DNA of 51,021 nt, from positions 1 to 51,021 of the forward strand of contig PLIU01000495.1 in assembly GCA_003140095.1 (NCBI GenBank), given 5' to 3'. Below are positions 40,236-48,547 of this stretch, piece by piece; position 1 is the stretch's first letter; each line of letters begins with the position of its first letter. The DNA is from Verrucomicrobiales bacterium. GTDB taxonomy: Bacteria; Verrucomicrobiota; Verrucomicrobiia; Limisphaerales; Palsa-1400. Position numbers and translations under genes: made by a program. A model generated the notes under the pieces. That model worked only from the letters and a program-made list of their open reading frames with translations, did not search any database and was not told where the DNA came from.

Positions 40236-41602
40236 AGACGCCCACCCATTCCTGCGCAACCAACCGGATGGAAGGCCTTCTGCGCCGCGTGCAGGAGACC
40301 GAAGTTGTCCGCAATCATGGCCGCGTGGTGCAGTTGATCGGCCTGGTCATCGAATCCGAAGGCCCGTTGGCGGCCGTGGGCGAAATTTGCCGCATTGAAT
40401 CGGCTGGGCACAACGGATCGACCCTGGCCGAAGTGGTGGGTTTTCGCAATCATCATGTCCTGCTCATGCCCCTTGGGGAGTTGCACGGCATTCATCCCGG
40501 CAGCGAGGTCATCGCGCTCGGCTCCGCCCTGCGCGTGCCGGTGGGCGATGCGCTTATGGGCCGGGTCATCGACGGCCTAGGAAATCCGTTGGACGATTTG
40601 GGGCCTATCCAGGCCGCCGATTACGTGAGCCTGAATTTGCCGCCGCCGCATCCACTCAAGCGCCAGCGCATTTCCCATTGTTTTCGCACTGGCGTCAAAG
40701 CCATCGACACGTTCATCCCTTGCGGGCGCGGGCAGCGCCTGGGGATTTTCGCGGGCAGCGGGGTGGGCAAATCGACTCTCCTGGGCATGATCGCCAGCCA
40801 GGCGGAAGCGGATGTCAACGTCATCGCGCTCATCGGCGAACGGGGCCGCGAAGTGCGCGAGTTTCTGGAAAAGGACCTGGATGAGGCGGGCCGGAAAAAA
40901 TCGGTGGTGGTGGTGGCGACTTCCAACCAGCCGGCCATCGCCCGGCTGAAGGGCGCTTTTGTGGCCATGGCCGTGGCCGAGTATTTCCGCGACCAGGGCC
41001 GAAATGTGCTCTTGATGATGGATTCTGTCACCCGCTTTGCCATGGCGCAACGCGAGATTGGTCTCGCTGTGGGCGAACCGCCCGCCACGCGCGGCTACAC
41101 GCCTTCGGTCTTTTCCTTGCTGCCGCAATTGCTGGAACGGGCCGGGTCCGGGGAAATCGGCTCCATCACCGGCTTGTTCGCCGTCCTGGTGGAAGCTGAC
41201 GACATGAACGACCCGATTGCCGACGCGGTGCGATCGATTCTGGACGGACATGTCGTGCTCACGCGGGAGTTGGCGACGCAGAATCATTATCCGGCCATCG
41301 ATGTGTTGGAGAGCGTGAGCCGGTTGACGAGAGATTTGACGACGCCCGATCAGCAGAACCTGACGGCCCGCGCGCGGGAGGCGATGGCCACCTATCGGAA
41401 GAACCAGGATCTGATCAACATTGGCGCGTATCCGGCGGGAACCAATCCGGCCATTGATCTGAGCATCCAATTGCACGAGCCGATAAAGGCCTTTCTGCGC
41501 CAAGGCATCGACCAGGGCTTTGCCACAGAGCAAAGCTGGGCGGCGCTGGCACAAACGATGTCCGCGCCCGCGCCGGCCAAAGCGCCGGCCAAACGCGCAT
41601 GA
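40232..41602 (+). CDS. fliI: Flagellum-specific ATPase FliI
   Basis: 456 residues. Walker A IFAGSGVGKST, Walker B LLMMDSVTRFAMAQRE, and the flagellar/type III ATPase signature VGEPPATRGYTPSVFSLLPQ. The N-terminal beta-barrel and the GVKAIDTFIPCGRGQRL approach to the P-loop are normal. It powers unloading of export substrates. Overlaps fliH and fliJ by 4 bases each. Confidence 0.95.
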   Translation: MKTPTHSCATNRMEGLLRRVQETEVVRNHGRVVQLIGLVIESEGPLAAVGEICRIESAGHNGSTLAEVVGFRNHHVLLMPLGELHGIHPGSEVIALGSALRVPVGDALMGRVIDGLGNPLDDLGPIQAADYVSLNLPPPHPLKRQRISHCFRTGVKAIDTFIPCGRGQRLGIFAGSGVGKSTLLGMIASQAEADVNVIALIGERGREVREFLEKDLDEAGRKKSVVVVATSNQPAIARLKGAFVAMAVAEYFRDQGRNVLLMMDSVTRFAMAQREIGLAVGEPPATRGYTPSVFSLLPQLLERAGSGEIGSITGLFAVLVEADDMNDPIADAVRSILDGHVVLTRELATQNHYPAIDVLESVSRLTRDLTTPDQQNLTARAREAMATYRKNQDLINIGAYPAGTNPAIDLSIQLHEPIKAFLRQGIDQGFATEQSWAALAQTMSAPAPAKAPAKRA

Positions 41603-42069
41603 AGGCCTTTCGATTCACTTTGGAAGCAGTCCGAACCCTTCGGCAACGGCAGGAACACGAGGCGTTGGAGGATTACATCCGCGCCTTGCTGGCCCGGCAG
41701 CAAGCGCTGCAATTGCTGGAGGACATCGATCAACGCATCGGACACGATTTTGCGCAGATGCGGCAATTGCTGGCCGGAGGCTGCACTGCCGTGCAAGCCG
41801 CCCAAGCCCAGAACTACCATTGTTCGCTGCAAAATAAGCGCGACGATGGCGTGGCCGCGCTGGGACAGGCCGAGCTCCGGGTCAACAGCGCGTCCCGGGC
41901 CATGCTGGCCGCCCGCCGACAGCGGGAGATGGTCGAGGTCTATCGTGAAAAACAACACGCCTTGCATCAGCGGCTGGAATGGCGCGAGGAACAGAAAATC
42001 ATGGATGAGTTCGCCATCCGCCGCGTAACCGCGCTCAGTTCGGCCCGCACCAATACCTACCATGACTAA
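41599..42069 (+). CDS. fliJ: Flagellar export protein FliJ
   Basis: 156 residues, almost entirely helical coiled coil (FTLEAVRTLRQRQEHEALED, then QREMVEVYREKQHALHQRLE), in the position of fliJ directly after fliI. FliJ inserts in the FliI ring and links it to FlhA. Low sequence identity is usual for the family, so the call rests on position and helicity as much as on residues. Overlaps fliI by 4 and the next gene by 8 bases. Confidence 0.8.
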   Translation: MKAFRFTLEAVRTLRQRQEHEALEDYIRALLARQQALQLLEDIDQRIGHDFAQMRQLLAGGCTAVQAAQAQNYHCSLQNKRDDGVAALGQAELRVNSASRAMLAARRQREMVEVYREKQHALHQRLEWREEQKIMDEFAIRRVTALSSARTNTYHD

Positions 42070-42649
42070 ATGGCTTGCATACAGTTGGATTTCCGCGCCC
42101 GTTGGGGCCGCGACTTATCTTTTCGCCACCGTTCTCTTTTGGCAAAGGCCCGCCCTGCCGCCCCGGCAGACGATCGCGGCTGTGATTCGTCCCGTCGGGC
42201 CTTCCTGGGATTTCATCAATCCCGAGATCGACCAAATGATCGCGGAACTCAAGGCCGAGAAGAAATCCGTCCAAACGCGCCAGCAACAACTGGACGACCT
42301 GGACCGGCGCCTGAACACCGAACGCGCCGAGTTGGGCCAGGTCATCCAATCGGTGCGCCAGCTCCAAAGCGATTTCGACAAAGCGGTGTTGCGCGTCCAA
42401 GACGAGGAGACGGGCAATTTGAAGAAATTGGCCAAGGTCTATGCGGCGATGTCCCCGGAAACCGCCGCCACCGTCTTGGAGCAATTGGATAACCAGGCGA
42501 TCGTCAAGATCATGCTTTTTCTTAAAGACGCGGACACCGCGGCCATTTTGGAGGCGATGGCCAAGAAAAACAACGCCGAGGCCCGCCGCGCAGCCCAGAT
42601 TTCCGAGCAGATTCGACTGTCCGCGCATACTACAACGACCAAAACATGA
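42062..42649 (+). CDS. MotE-like (MgtE N-domain) flagellar chaperone
   Basis: 195 residues. One N-terminal membrane helix (WISAPVGAATYLFATVLFWQ), then a coiled coil (about 55-120), then an MgtE N-domain-like end (LAKVYAAMSPETAATVLEQL, then DADTAAILEAMAKKN). This architecture matches MotE-type proteins, which bind and stabilise motor components. It lies between fliJ and fliK, where such genes occur. A stator or export role is inferred. Confidence 0.75.
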   Translation: MTKWLAYSWISAPVGAATYLFATVLFWQRPALPPRQTIAAVIRPVGPSWDFINPEIDQMIAELKAEKKSVQTRQQQLDDLDRRLNTERAELGQVIQSVRQLQSDFDKAVLRVQDEETGNLKKLAKVYAAMSPETAATVLEQLDNQAIVKIMLFLKDADTAAILEAMAKKNNAEARRAAQISEQIRLSAHTTTTKT

Positions 42650-43995
42650 CCGCTCAAACTCCCACCGCCAAAGCCAGCGGCGTCTCGGCGCTGCTGGCTT
42701 CCTTCTCCACCGTGCCGCCTCCACCCCAGCCGTCGGTCAAGGAAGATTTTTTGGCCGTGATGCTGCAAGCCCTGATCGGCGGGCCCGATGGAGAGGGCCG
42801 TTTGCCTGCCGCGCAACCCGCCCAGGAGAAGCCTTCACCCAAGGAAGCGGCTGCGCCTGACCCAACCTCCGCCAGCCTGCTGCCGACTTTGCTGGCTCCG
42901 CCTTTGCCAGCCCAGCCCAAAGCGCCGCCGCATAAAGACTCCAGCGCCTCCGATCCTGCCGTCGCCTCAACGGCCCCTACCGCCCAAGAGAAGCCTTCTT
43001 CCACGGATACACCGCCTGACCCGTCGGCCGCCAGCCTGCTGCTGGCCTTGCTGGCTGCGCCCCTGCTCAGCCTGCCCAATCCGCCGTCGCATAAATCTGC
43101 CGCCCCCTCCGTTCCCTTCGTCCCTTCGTTTCCCCCGGCCTCGTCCGTCGCGGGCTCGTCCGCCCCGGTCCAAACCGCTGGCGATGCCAGGCCCGGCAAG
43201 CCAGACGTCGCGGAAAACCTGCCCTCGTTGCAGGCACAAGCGCCGCCGATAAAAGAGGCGGAAAACAAACTCCCGCCGACAAGTGGCACGTCCGCTGCTG
43301 ATACTAGTCAAAGAATGAGTACTCTTTCGGAAAGAAACGAAAATGCCGGGCGCACAGAGCAAAAATTGCCGCCCGCGGCCATTTCCGCCGTGAGCAGCGC
43401 CGATACGGGCGGTCCCTCGCCGGACGGTGGGGCAAAATCTTCCCTCACCTTCTCCTGGCAGGACGCGCCTGCAGAAGCAACGGCCATTATCGACCTTTCC
43501 GCCAAAGCCGCCGCACTGGCCACGCCGATCGCGGAAGCCACCGTGGATGCTCCGGTGCGCGCCGCCAGCACCGCGCCGCTGGAGCAGTTGCAGCAGATGA
43601 TTTCGCGCGAGGTGATGAGTGTCCGCCAAGCCGGCGCGCAGTCGCTGGGGGTGACACTGAAGCTGGACACCAACACGCAGCTTTTCTTGCAGTTGACAAC
43701 GCACAATGGCCTGGTGCAGGCCTCGGTGCGCTGCGACCGCGGCAATTTTGCGCCGGAAGACGGGCAGTGGGCGCAATTACAGCAATCCCTGGCGCGGCAA
43801 AACGTGGAGTTGCTGCCGATGACCGGCGGCTCGAACCTGAGTTTTCAACAATCTTCCCAAGAACGTCCACGCCACTTTGCCCCGCGCGAGGAGTTTCCCG
43901 GCGCCGGCGCCGGCGCCGCCGTACCCCCAGCCCAACCGCGCCCACAGCAGAAAGAGCAAAACGGCTCGCGCAAAAACTGGGAATCCTGGGCTTAA
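42646..43995 (+). CDS. fliK: Flagellar hook-length control protein FliK
   Basis: 449 residues. Long Pro/Ala/Ser-rich N-terminal part (1-300) that includes an internal duplication of about 45 residues (units starting AQEKPSPKEA near 60 and AQEKPSSTDT near 110). The C-terminal FliK domain (residues about 310-410; LGVTLKLDTNTQLFLQLTTH, GLVQASVRCDRGNF) switches export specificity. The N-terminal length would act as the ruler. Overlaps the MotE-like gene by 4 bases and is 16 bases before flgD. Confidence 0.85.
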   Translation: MTAQTPTAKASGVSALLASFSTVPPPPQPSVKEDFLAVMLQALIGGPDGEGRLPAAQPAQEKPSPKEAAAPDPTSASLLPTLLAPPLPAQPKAPPHKDSSASDPAVASTAPTAQEKPSSTDTPPDPSAASLLLALLAAPLLSLPNPPSHKSAAPSVPFVPSFPPASSVAGSSAPVQTAGDARPGKPDVAENLPSLQAQAPPIKEAENKLPPTSGTSAADTSQRMSTLSERNENAGRTEQKLPPAAISAVSSADTGGPSPDGGAKSSLTFSWQDAPAEATAIIDLSAKAAALATPIAEATVDAPVRAASTAPLEQLQQMISREVMSVRQAGAQSLGVTLKLDTNTQLFLQLTTHNGLVQASVRCDRGNFAPEDGQWAQLQQSLARQNVELLPMTGGSNLSFQQSSQERPRHFAPREEFPGAGAGAAVPPAQPRPQQKEQNGSRKNWESWA

Positions 43996-44011
43996 CCTGA
44001 CATCCAAATTT

Positions 44012-44455
44012 ATGGCCTCATCCATCGGTTACATCAACACCAGCAGCAGCCCGACCAGTTCGTCCGCCAGCGGTGCTGCCGGTCAATCATTAGACCAGGC
44101 GGACTTTCTTCAATTATTGGTCACGCAGATGAGTTCGCAAGACCCATTGAACCCCGAGAGCGACACCGATTTCGCCGCGCAACTGGCGCAGTTCAGTTCC
44201 TTGCAGGAATCGCAGGACATGCAATCGGACTTGCAGAACATCCAGGCCACCGGGCTGATCGGCCAAAATGTTACGGTAGCGCCATCCGGCGGCGGCAGTA
44301 ATATCACCGGCGTGGTCACTTCGGTGCAGATCGCCTCTGGCACCCCGGACATCATCGTCAACAATCAGCCCTACACTTTGAGCCAGCTTACAGCCGTGAC
44401 TCCCGCGGTCACCACAACGCCTTCCAGCGGCACGCCTCCAACCTCAACCCCGTAA
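44012..44455 (+). CDS. flgD: Flagellar hook capping protein FlgD, short form
   Basis: 147 residues from ATG 44012; the open frame from 43877 lies in fliK. The N-terminal FlgD motif is clear (ADFLQLLVTQMSSQDPLNPE, then FAAQLAQFSSLQESQDM). After LIGQNVTVAPSGG only about 50 residues remain, so the FlgD Ig-like and Tudor domains are reduced or missing, as in short FlgD proteins. It caps the growing hook. Followed by flgE 13 bases later. Confidence 0.88.
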   Translation: MASSIGYINTSSSPTSSSASGAAGQSLDQADFLQLLVTQMSSQDPLNPESDTDFAAQLAQFSSLQESQDMQSDLQNIQATGLIGQNVTVAPSGGGSNITGVVTSVQIASGTPDIIVNNQPYTLSQLTAVTPAVTTTPSSGTPPTSTP

Positions 44456-44468
44456 AAAGAAAATATAT

Positions 44469-45329
44469 ATGTCAACAGCACTTAGTTCGGCCGTCAGCGG
44501 CTTGGACGCTTACCAGGAACAAATGGACATCATTGGCAACAACATTGCCAACCTCAACACCACTGGCTTCAAGTCCGTCACCGGGAACCTGACGGACAGC
44601 TTCAGCGATACGCTGCAAGCCGCCACCTCCGCCGCCGGCAGCGACAATGCCACCAATGCGATGCAAATTGGCACCGGCGTCATGACCGGGTCGATCACCA
44701 GCGATTGGTCGCAAGGGGCCATCAACACGACCAACGTGGCCACCGACTTGTACATCAACGGCAATGGATTCTTCATGGTGCAAGATCCAAACAACTCCGC
44801 CGCCACCTACGCAACCCAGGACGGCACTTTCAGCGTGAACGCCACTGGGAATCTGATTCAATCTTCCACGGGCATGGAGGTCATGGGCTATAACACGTCG
44901 AGCCTTTCCGGGACGCCGGCCCCGATCGTGATTAACTCTCAGGGGTACACCGGCAGCCCGACCGCGACCGTGACTGGCTTCACGATAAACCCCCAAGGCG
45001 TCATTACGGTCAATATGTCCGACGGCGGCTCATTCACACGCGCTCAGGTGCTGCTGCAGAACTTCACGGATCCGCAGGCCTTGGTCAGCATGGGAAGCAA
45101 TCTTTATTCCAATATGACTGCGGCCGGGCCGCTTACCGCGATGACTGCGGCCGGTTCCGGCACCCTGGTCAATACCAGCATCGTCTCCGGCGCGCTTGAG
45201 TTGTCGAACGTCGATCTCTCCGCCCAGATGGCCGATCTGATCGTCGCCCAACGCGCCTTCGAGGCCAACTCCAAGATCGTGACCACTGCCGACGAAATGC
45301 TGCAAACCGTGGTCAACATGAAACGTTAA
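44469..45329 (+). CDS. flgE: Flagellar hook protein FlgE, compact form
   Basis: 286 residues. N-terminal rod domain (ALSSAVSGLDAYQEQMDIIG, then NNIANLNTTGFKSV) and C-terminal rod end (SNVDLSAQMADLIVAQRAFE, ANSKIVTTADEMLQTVVNMK) are intact. The middle is short; most FlgE proteins exceed 400 residues, so the outer hook domains are small. Its length is close to that of FlgG or FlgF, but position after flgD and the NVDL/VNMKR end favour FlgE. Confidence 0.82.
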   Translation: MSTALSSAVSGLDAYQEQMDIIGNNIANLNTTGFKSVTGNLTDSFSDTLQAATSAAGSDNATNAMQIGTGVMTGSITSDWSQGAINTTNVATDLYINGNGFFMVQDPNNSAATYATQDGTFSVNATGNLIQSSTGMEVMGYNTSSLSGTPAPIVINSQGYTGSPTATVTGFTINPQGVITVNMSDGGSFTRAQVLLQNFTDPQALVSMGSNLYSNMTAAGPLTAMTAAGSGTLVNTSIVSGALELSNVDLSAQMADLIVAQRAFEANSKIVTTADEMLQTVVNMKR

Positions 45330-45341
45330 ACCATCCTTTTT

Positions 45342-45911
45342 ATGGCCGATAGAACTATTGAGGCGCGCAATGGACGCCAGGAAGAAGCGGCGGCGCCAGA
45401 AAGCGCTGCCCCGCCAGCCAAGGCCGGCCCTTTATCCAATCCGTGGCTGCCCTTGATCATCACCGTGGTCATCATGCCGGCGCTGGCTTTCGCCATGACC
45501 CGGTATGTTCTGGTCCCGCAAATGAGGAAGGCACTATTGCGACCGGTCGCCGCGCAGGCGGAATCCACCGGCACCAATGCGGCCGGCCCCGGTGGTGCGG
45601 AAGGAACTGTCAAGGTGACCGTGCCGTTGAGCAAAATTTTGGTCAACGTCGCCGGCACCATGGGCACCCGTTACTTGATGACCAGCGTCACGCTGGTTGG
45701 CATGGACCCGAATTTGAAGGACAAAATCGAACAGAACAAGGACCAGTTGCTGGACCTGGCCACCGGCACGCTCTGCACCAAGACCATCTCCGACCTGGAG
45801 AAACCCGGCGCGCGCAATGTGATCCGCGCCGAATTGCTGGAGGTGTTCAACAATGCCTTGGGGGGGCCTTTGATCAAAGAGATTTACATAACCGAACTGG
45901 CCGTTCAATGA
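45342..45911 (+). CDS. fliL: Flagellar basal body-associated protein FliL
   Basis: 189 residues. One membrane helix at about 30-50 (PWLPLIITVVIMPALAFA), then the FliL periplasmic domain (KVTVPLSKILVNVAGTMGTR, YLMTSVTLVGMDPNLKDKI) and the closing GGPLIKEIYITELAVQ. FliL surrounds the stator and affects torque. It is separated from flgE by 12 bases and overlaps fliM by 4 bases (ATGA at 45908-45911). Confidence 0.88.
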   Translation: MADRTIEARNGRQEEAAAPESAAPPAKAGPLSNPWLPLIITVVIMPALAFAMTRYVLVPQMRKALLRPVAAQAESTGTNAAGPGGAEGTVKVTVPLSKILVNVAGTMGTRYLMTSVTLVGMDPNLKDKIEQNKDQLLDLATGTLCTKTISDLEKPGARNVIRAELLEVFNNALGGPLIKEIYITELAVQ

Positions 45912-46861
45912 GTGACGCCCCCCAGCCGGAACCCGTTATCCCCGCCGCGGCCCCGCCCCCAGCGCCAAGCGCGCCCGCGCAGCCGGTCGCGCAGCCGCAC
46001 GATTTTCGCAATTCGTCGCTGCTCTCCCCGCGCCAGATGCGCAAACTGCGCGCGCACGAGACGCAGTTCCTCAACGCGATGGAAGCGCGCGTGGAGCTGT
46101 TTCTGCGCTCGGGATTCCCGCTCAAGCTGGCCAGCATCCAGATTGATTCCTACCAGAAACTGACCGAAAGTTGGGCGGCGCCGACGCATTTGATTCTTTT
46201 CAAAACCGAGCCGTTGCGCGGCGTCTCCTTGCTGGAGATTCCCCTCCAACTGAGTTTGACCATTGTGGACCGCCTGCTGGGTGGACCGGGCCGCGTCGAG
46301 GCGCAGACGCGCGAAATCAGCGAAATTGAGAAGGCGTTGCTGGACCAGATCGTGCAGATCATCCTGGATGAGTGGTGCAACAATTGGGCCGTCATCAAAC
46401 CTTTAAAGCCTGCCTTGCTGGGCTGCGAATCCAACGGCCGCTTTTTGCAGACCGCGCCGCCCCAGACCAACATGCTGATCCTGTCCATTGACGCGCGTTT
46501 GGGCGATTGCGCCGGGCAAATCAAATTGGCTTTTCCCTACGCCGCGCTGGAACCATGCCTGCGTCAGCTTTGTGCCGGCTCCGAATCGGCCGCGGAGACA
46601 CCCGCGCCCGCTCCGCCGGCCCCCGCCAAATGGAACCGTTGCCTGGACGATGTCACCTTGCCGGTGACGGCCGAATGGCAGGGCCTGGAATTGTCCGCCC
46701 GCGAGGTGCTGCACTTGAAGGTCGGAGACGTTTTGCAAATCAGCCCGCAACTGGCGCGGCAGGTTTGGCTGCGGCTGGGGGAAATCTCAAAATTTAACGG
46801 ACGCCTCGGCACGTTGGCCGGCCAATGGGCCGTCGAGTTGACCCAGGCCATCAAATCTTAA
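45908..46861 (+). CDS. fliM: Flagellar motor switch protein FliM without EIDALL peptide
   Basis: 317 residues from ATG 45908 (MSDAPQPEPV). The frame is open from 45443 but that part is shadow to fliL. The middle domain (FRNSSLLSPRQMRKLRAHET, then VDRLLGGPGRVEAQTREISE) contains the GGxG FliG-binding motif. The C-terminal SpoA domain (about 240-317) is complete. The first 40 residues are Pro/Ala-rich and lack the SQxEIDALL-type CheY-P-binding peptide normal for FliM. Forms the C-ring with FliG and FliN; ends 4 bases before fliN. Confidence 0.9.
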   Translation: MSDAPQPEPVIPAAAPPPAPSAPAQPVAQPHDFRNSSLLSPRQMRKLRAHETQFLNAMEARVELFLRSGFPLKLASIQIDSYQKLTESWAAPTHLILFKTEPLRGVSLLEIPLQLSLTIVDRLLGGPGRVEAQTREISEIEKALLDQIVQIILDEWCNNWAVIKPLKPALLGCESNGRFLQTAPPQTNMLILSIDARLGDCAGQIKLAFPYAALEPCLRQLCAGSESAAETPAPAPPAPAKWNRCLDDVTLPVTAEWQGLELSAREVLHLKVGDVLQISPQLARQVWLRLGEISKFNGRLGTLAGQWAVELTQAIKS

Positions 46862-46865
46862 TTCT

Positions 46866-47129
46866 ATGGACGCAAAATCTACATCGCCACCCAATCTGGA
46901 ACTGCTGCTGGACGTGCGGGTCAAATTGACCATCGAGCTAGGCTCCTGCCAGATGCCGATGCGCGAGGTTCTGCAACTGGCCCCCGGGTCGGTTATCAAA
47001 TTGGACCAGGCCGCCCAGTGCCCCGTCAACCTTTACGCCAATCAGAAACAGATTGCCCGCGGCGAAGTCGTCGTGGTCAACGACTGCTACGGCATAAAAA
47101 TCATCGAACTGTTCGGAGCCTCCCAGTGA
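46866..47129 (+). CDS. fliN: Flagellar motor switch protein FliN
   Basis: 87 residues, essentially one SpoA domain: LELLLDVRVKLTIELGSCQM, then EVLQLAPGSVIKLDQAA and a short end. FliN forms the base of the C-ring and helps dock FliH/FliI. With FliM lacking its CheY peptide, FliN is a candidate CheY-binding site, which is inference. The stop overlaps the GTG of fliO. Confidence 0.92.
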   Translation: MDAKSTSPPNLELLLDVRVKLTIELGSCQMPMREVLQLAPGSVIKLDQAAQCPVNLYANQKQIARGEVVVVNDCYGIKIIELFGASQ

Positions 47130-47494
47130 CCAACCTCCCCACCATGACCAGCGCCATTCCGGACATGGGTGCGTCGCTGCTCCGCGTCGTGGGAGCGTTA
47201 GTGGTGGTGATCGCCATCTTTCTGGCCGGCGTCTGGCTCTTCAAGAACTGGCAGCGCCTGACCATGCGCAGAGGCGCCGCCCCCAAGCTCAGCGTGCTGG
47301 AAGTCCGGTCGCTGGGACAACGCCAGGCCATTTATGTCGTCGCCTACGAGCAACAGCGCCTGCTCCTGGCTTCCTCCAGCACGGGCGTCACGCTGCTGAG
47401 TCATCTTCCTTCCGCGGACGCGGCGCCGTCGGAGGAGGCGCCCAAGATGAGTTTTTCCCAGGCATTCCAACAAGTCCTGAGCCGCAAATCATGA
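47126..47494 (+). CDS. fliO: Flagellar biosynthesis protein FliO
   Basis: 122 residues from GTG 47126 (overlapping the fliN stop as GTGA), with ATG 47143 as an alternative. One membrane helix (LLRVVGALVVVIAIFLAGVW) and then the FliO domain (KLSVLEVRSLGQRQAIYVVA, EQQRLLLASSSTGVTLLSHL). FliO helps FliP assembly. Ends with an ATGA overlap to fliP. Confidence 0.85.
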   Translation: MTNLPTMTSAIPDMGASLLRVVGALVVVIAIFLAGVWLFKNWQRLTMRRGAAPKLSVLEVRSLGQRQAIYVVAYEQQRLLLASSSTGVTLLSHLPSADAAPSEEAPKMSFSQAFQQVLSRKS

Positions 47495-48267
47495 ATGCGC
47501 TTCGCCTCAAACGCGCCCTGATAGGCCCGGTGCTGCTGGGGCTGCTCTTGCTGCTAGTCGGAACGGCGGCCCTGCCGGCGCAGACCAACAACAGCAACCT
47601 GAGTTTGAACATCGGCCTCAACGGGTTGAACCAGCCGGTGGATGTCGATGGGGCGATGAAAGTGTTGGCGGTGATGACGCTGTTGACGCTGGCGCCGTCC
47701 ATCGTGCTGTTGATGACCTGCTTCACGCGCATCGTCATCGTGCTCTCGTTTGTGCGCTCGGCGCTCTCGCTGCAAGGGGCGCCCTCCAACCAAATCTTGA
47801 TCGGGCTTTCGTTATTCTTGACGTTTTTCATCATGGCGCCGGTGTGGGAAAAGATCGACCAGGAGGCGCTGGAGCCGTACAGGGCCCACCATATCGACAG
47901 CCAGGAAGCGCTGAAGCGGGCCGCCGGGCCGATTCGCACCTTCATGCTCAAACAGGCGCGGCCCAAGGACGTGGAGCTGTTCGCCGCGCTGGCGCAGTTG
48001 GGGCCGACGCCGCCGGACAAGCTGCCCTTGAAGGTGGTCATTCCCGGCTTCATTATCAGCGAGTTGCGCACCGCCTTCCAAATGGGGTTCCTTCTGTTTC
48101 TGCCGTTTATTTTGATTGACCTGATCGTCGCCACCGTGCTCATGAGCATGGGGATGATGATGATGCCGCCCATGACCATCTCGCTGCCATTGAAAATCCT
48201 GTTGTTCGTTTTAGTCGATGGCTGGCACCTGGTGGTCAGCTCCATCATCCAAAGCTTCGCCACCTGA
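47491..48267 (+). CDS. fliP: Flagellar export gate protein FliP
   Basis: 258 residues with an N-terminal signal peptide (LIGPVLLGLLLLLVGTAAL, cut after LPA) and four membrane segments. Signatures: RIVIVLSFVRSALSLQGAPS, then QILIGLSLFLTFFIMAPVW and LIVATVLMSMGMMMM with PP. Forms the export gate pore with FliQ and FliR. Overlaps fliO by 4 bases and is 1 base before fliQ. Confidence 0.95.
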   Translation: MNALRLKRALIGPVLLGLLLLLVGTAALPAQTNNSNLSLNIGLNGLNQPVDVDGAMKVLAVMTLLTLAPSIVLLMTCFTRIVIVLSFVRSALSLQGAPSNQILIGLSLFLTFFIMAPVWEKIDQEALEPYRAHHIDSQEALKRAAGPIRTFMLKQARPKDVELFAALAQLGPTPPDKLPLKVVIPGFIISELRTAFQMGFLLFLPFILIDLIVATVLMSMGMMMMPPMTISLPLKILLFVLVDGWHLVVSSIIQSFAT

Positions 48268-48268
48268 T

Positions 48269-48538
48269 ATGAACGCCGCCTACGCCACCGACTTGCTCAA
48301 ACTGTTGATGACCACTGCCGTGACCCTGGCCGCGCCGATCCTGCTCACGGCCATGGTCATTGGGCTGGCGGTCAGCCTGTTCCAGTCCGTCACCTCCATT
48401 CAGGAACAAACACTGACTTTTGTCCCCAAAGTCCTGGCCATCGTCGCACTGCTGATCCTGCTCATGCCCTGGATGCTCCGCACGCTGGTGGAATTCGCCG
48501 CCGGCATGATCGGAAGGATGCCTCAGATGGTGCAATGA
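48269..48538 (+). CDS. fliQ: Flagellar export gate protein FliQ
   Basis: 89 residues with two membrane helices (TAVTLAAPILLTAMVIGLAV; KVLAIVALLILLMPWML) and the FliQ motif QSVTSIQEQTLTFVPK between them. ATG 48269; the frame is open upstream within fliP. Part of the FliP-FliQ-FliR gate. Confidence 0.95.
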   Translation: MNAAYATDLLKLLMTTAVTLAAPILLTAMVIGLAVSLFQSVTSIQEQTLTFVPKVLAIVALLILLMPWMLRTLVEFAAGMIGRMPQMVQ

Positions 48539-48547
48539 GCGCCGCCC

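Noticed and set aside
45443-45907. Upstream extension of fliM
   Set aside because: It overlaps fliL in another frame; fliM begins at ATG 45908 with the normal ATGA overlap.
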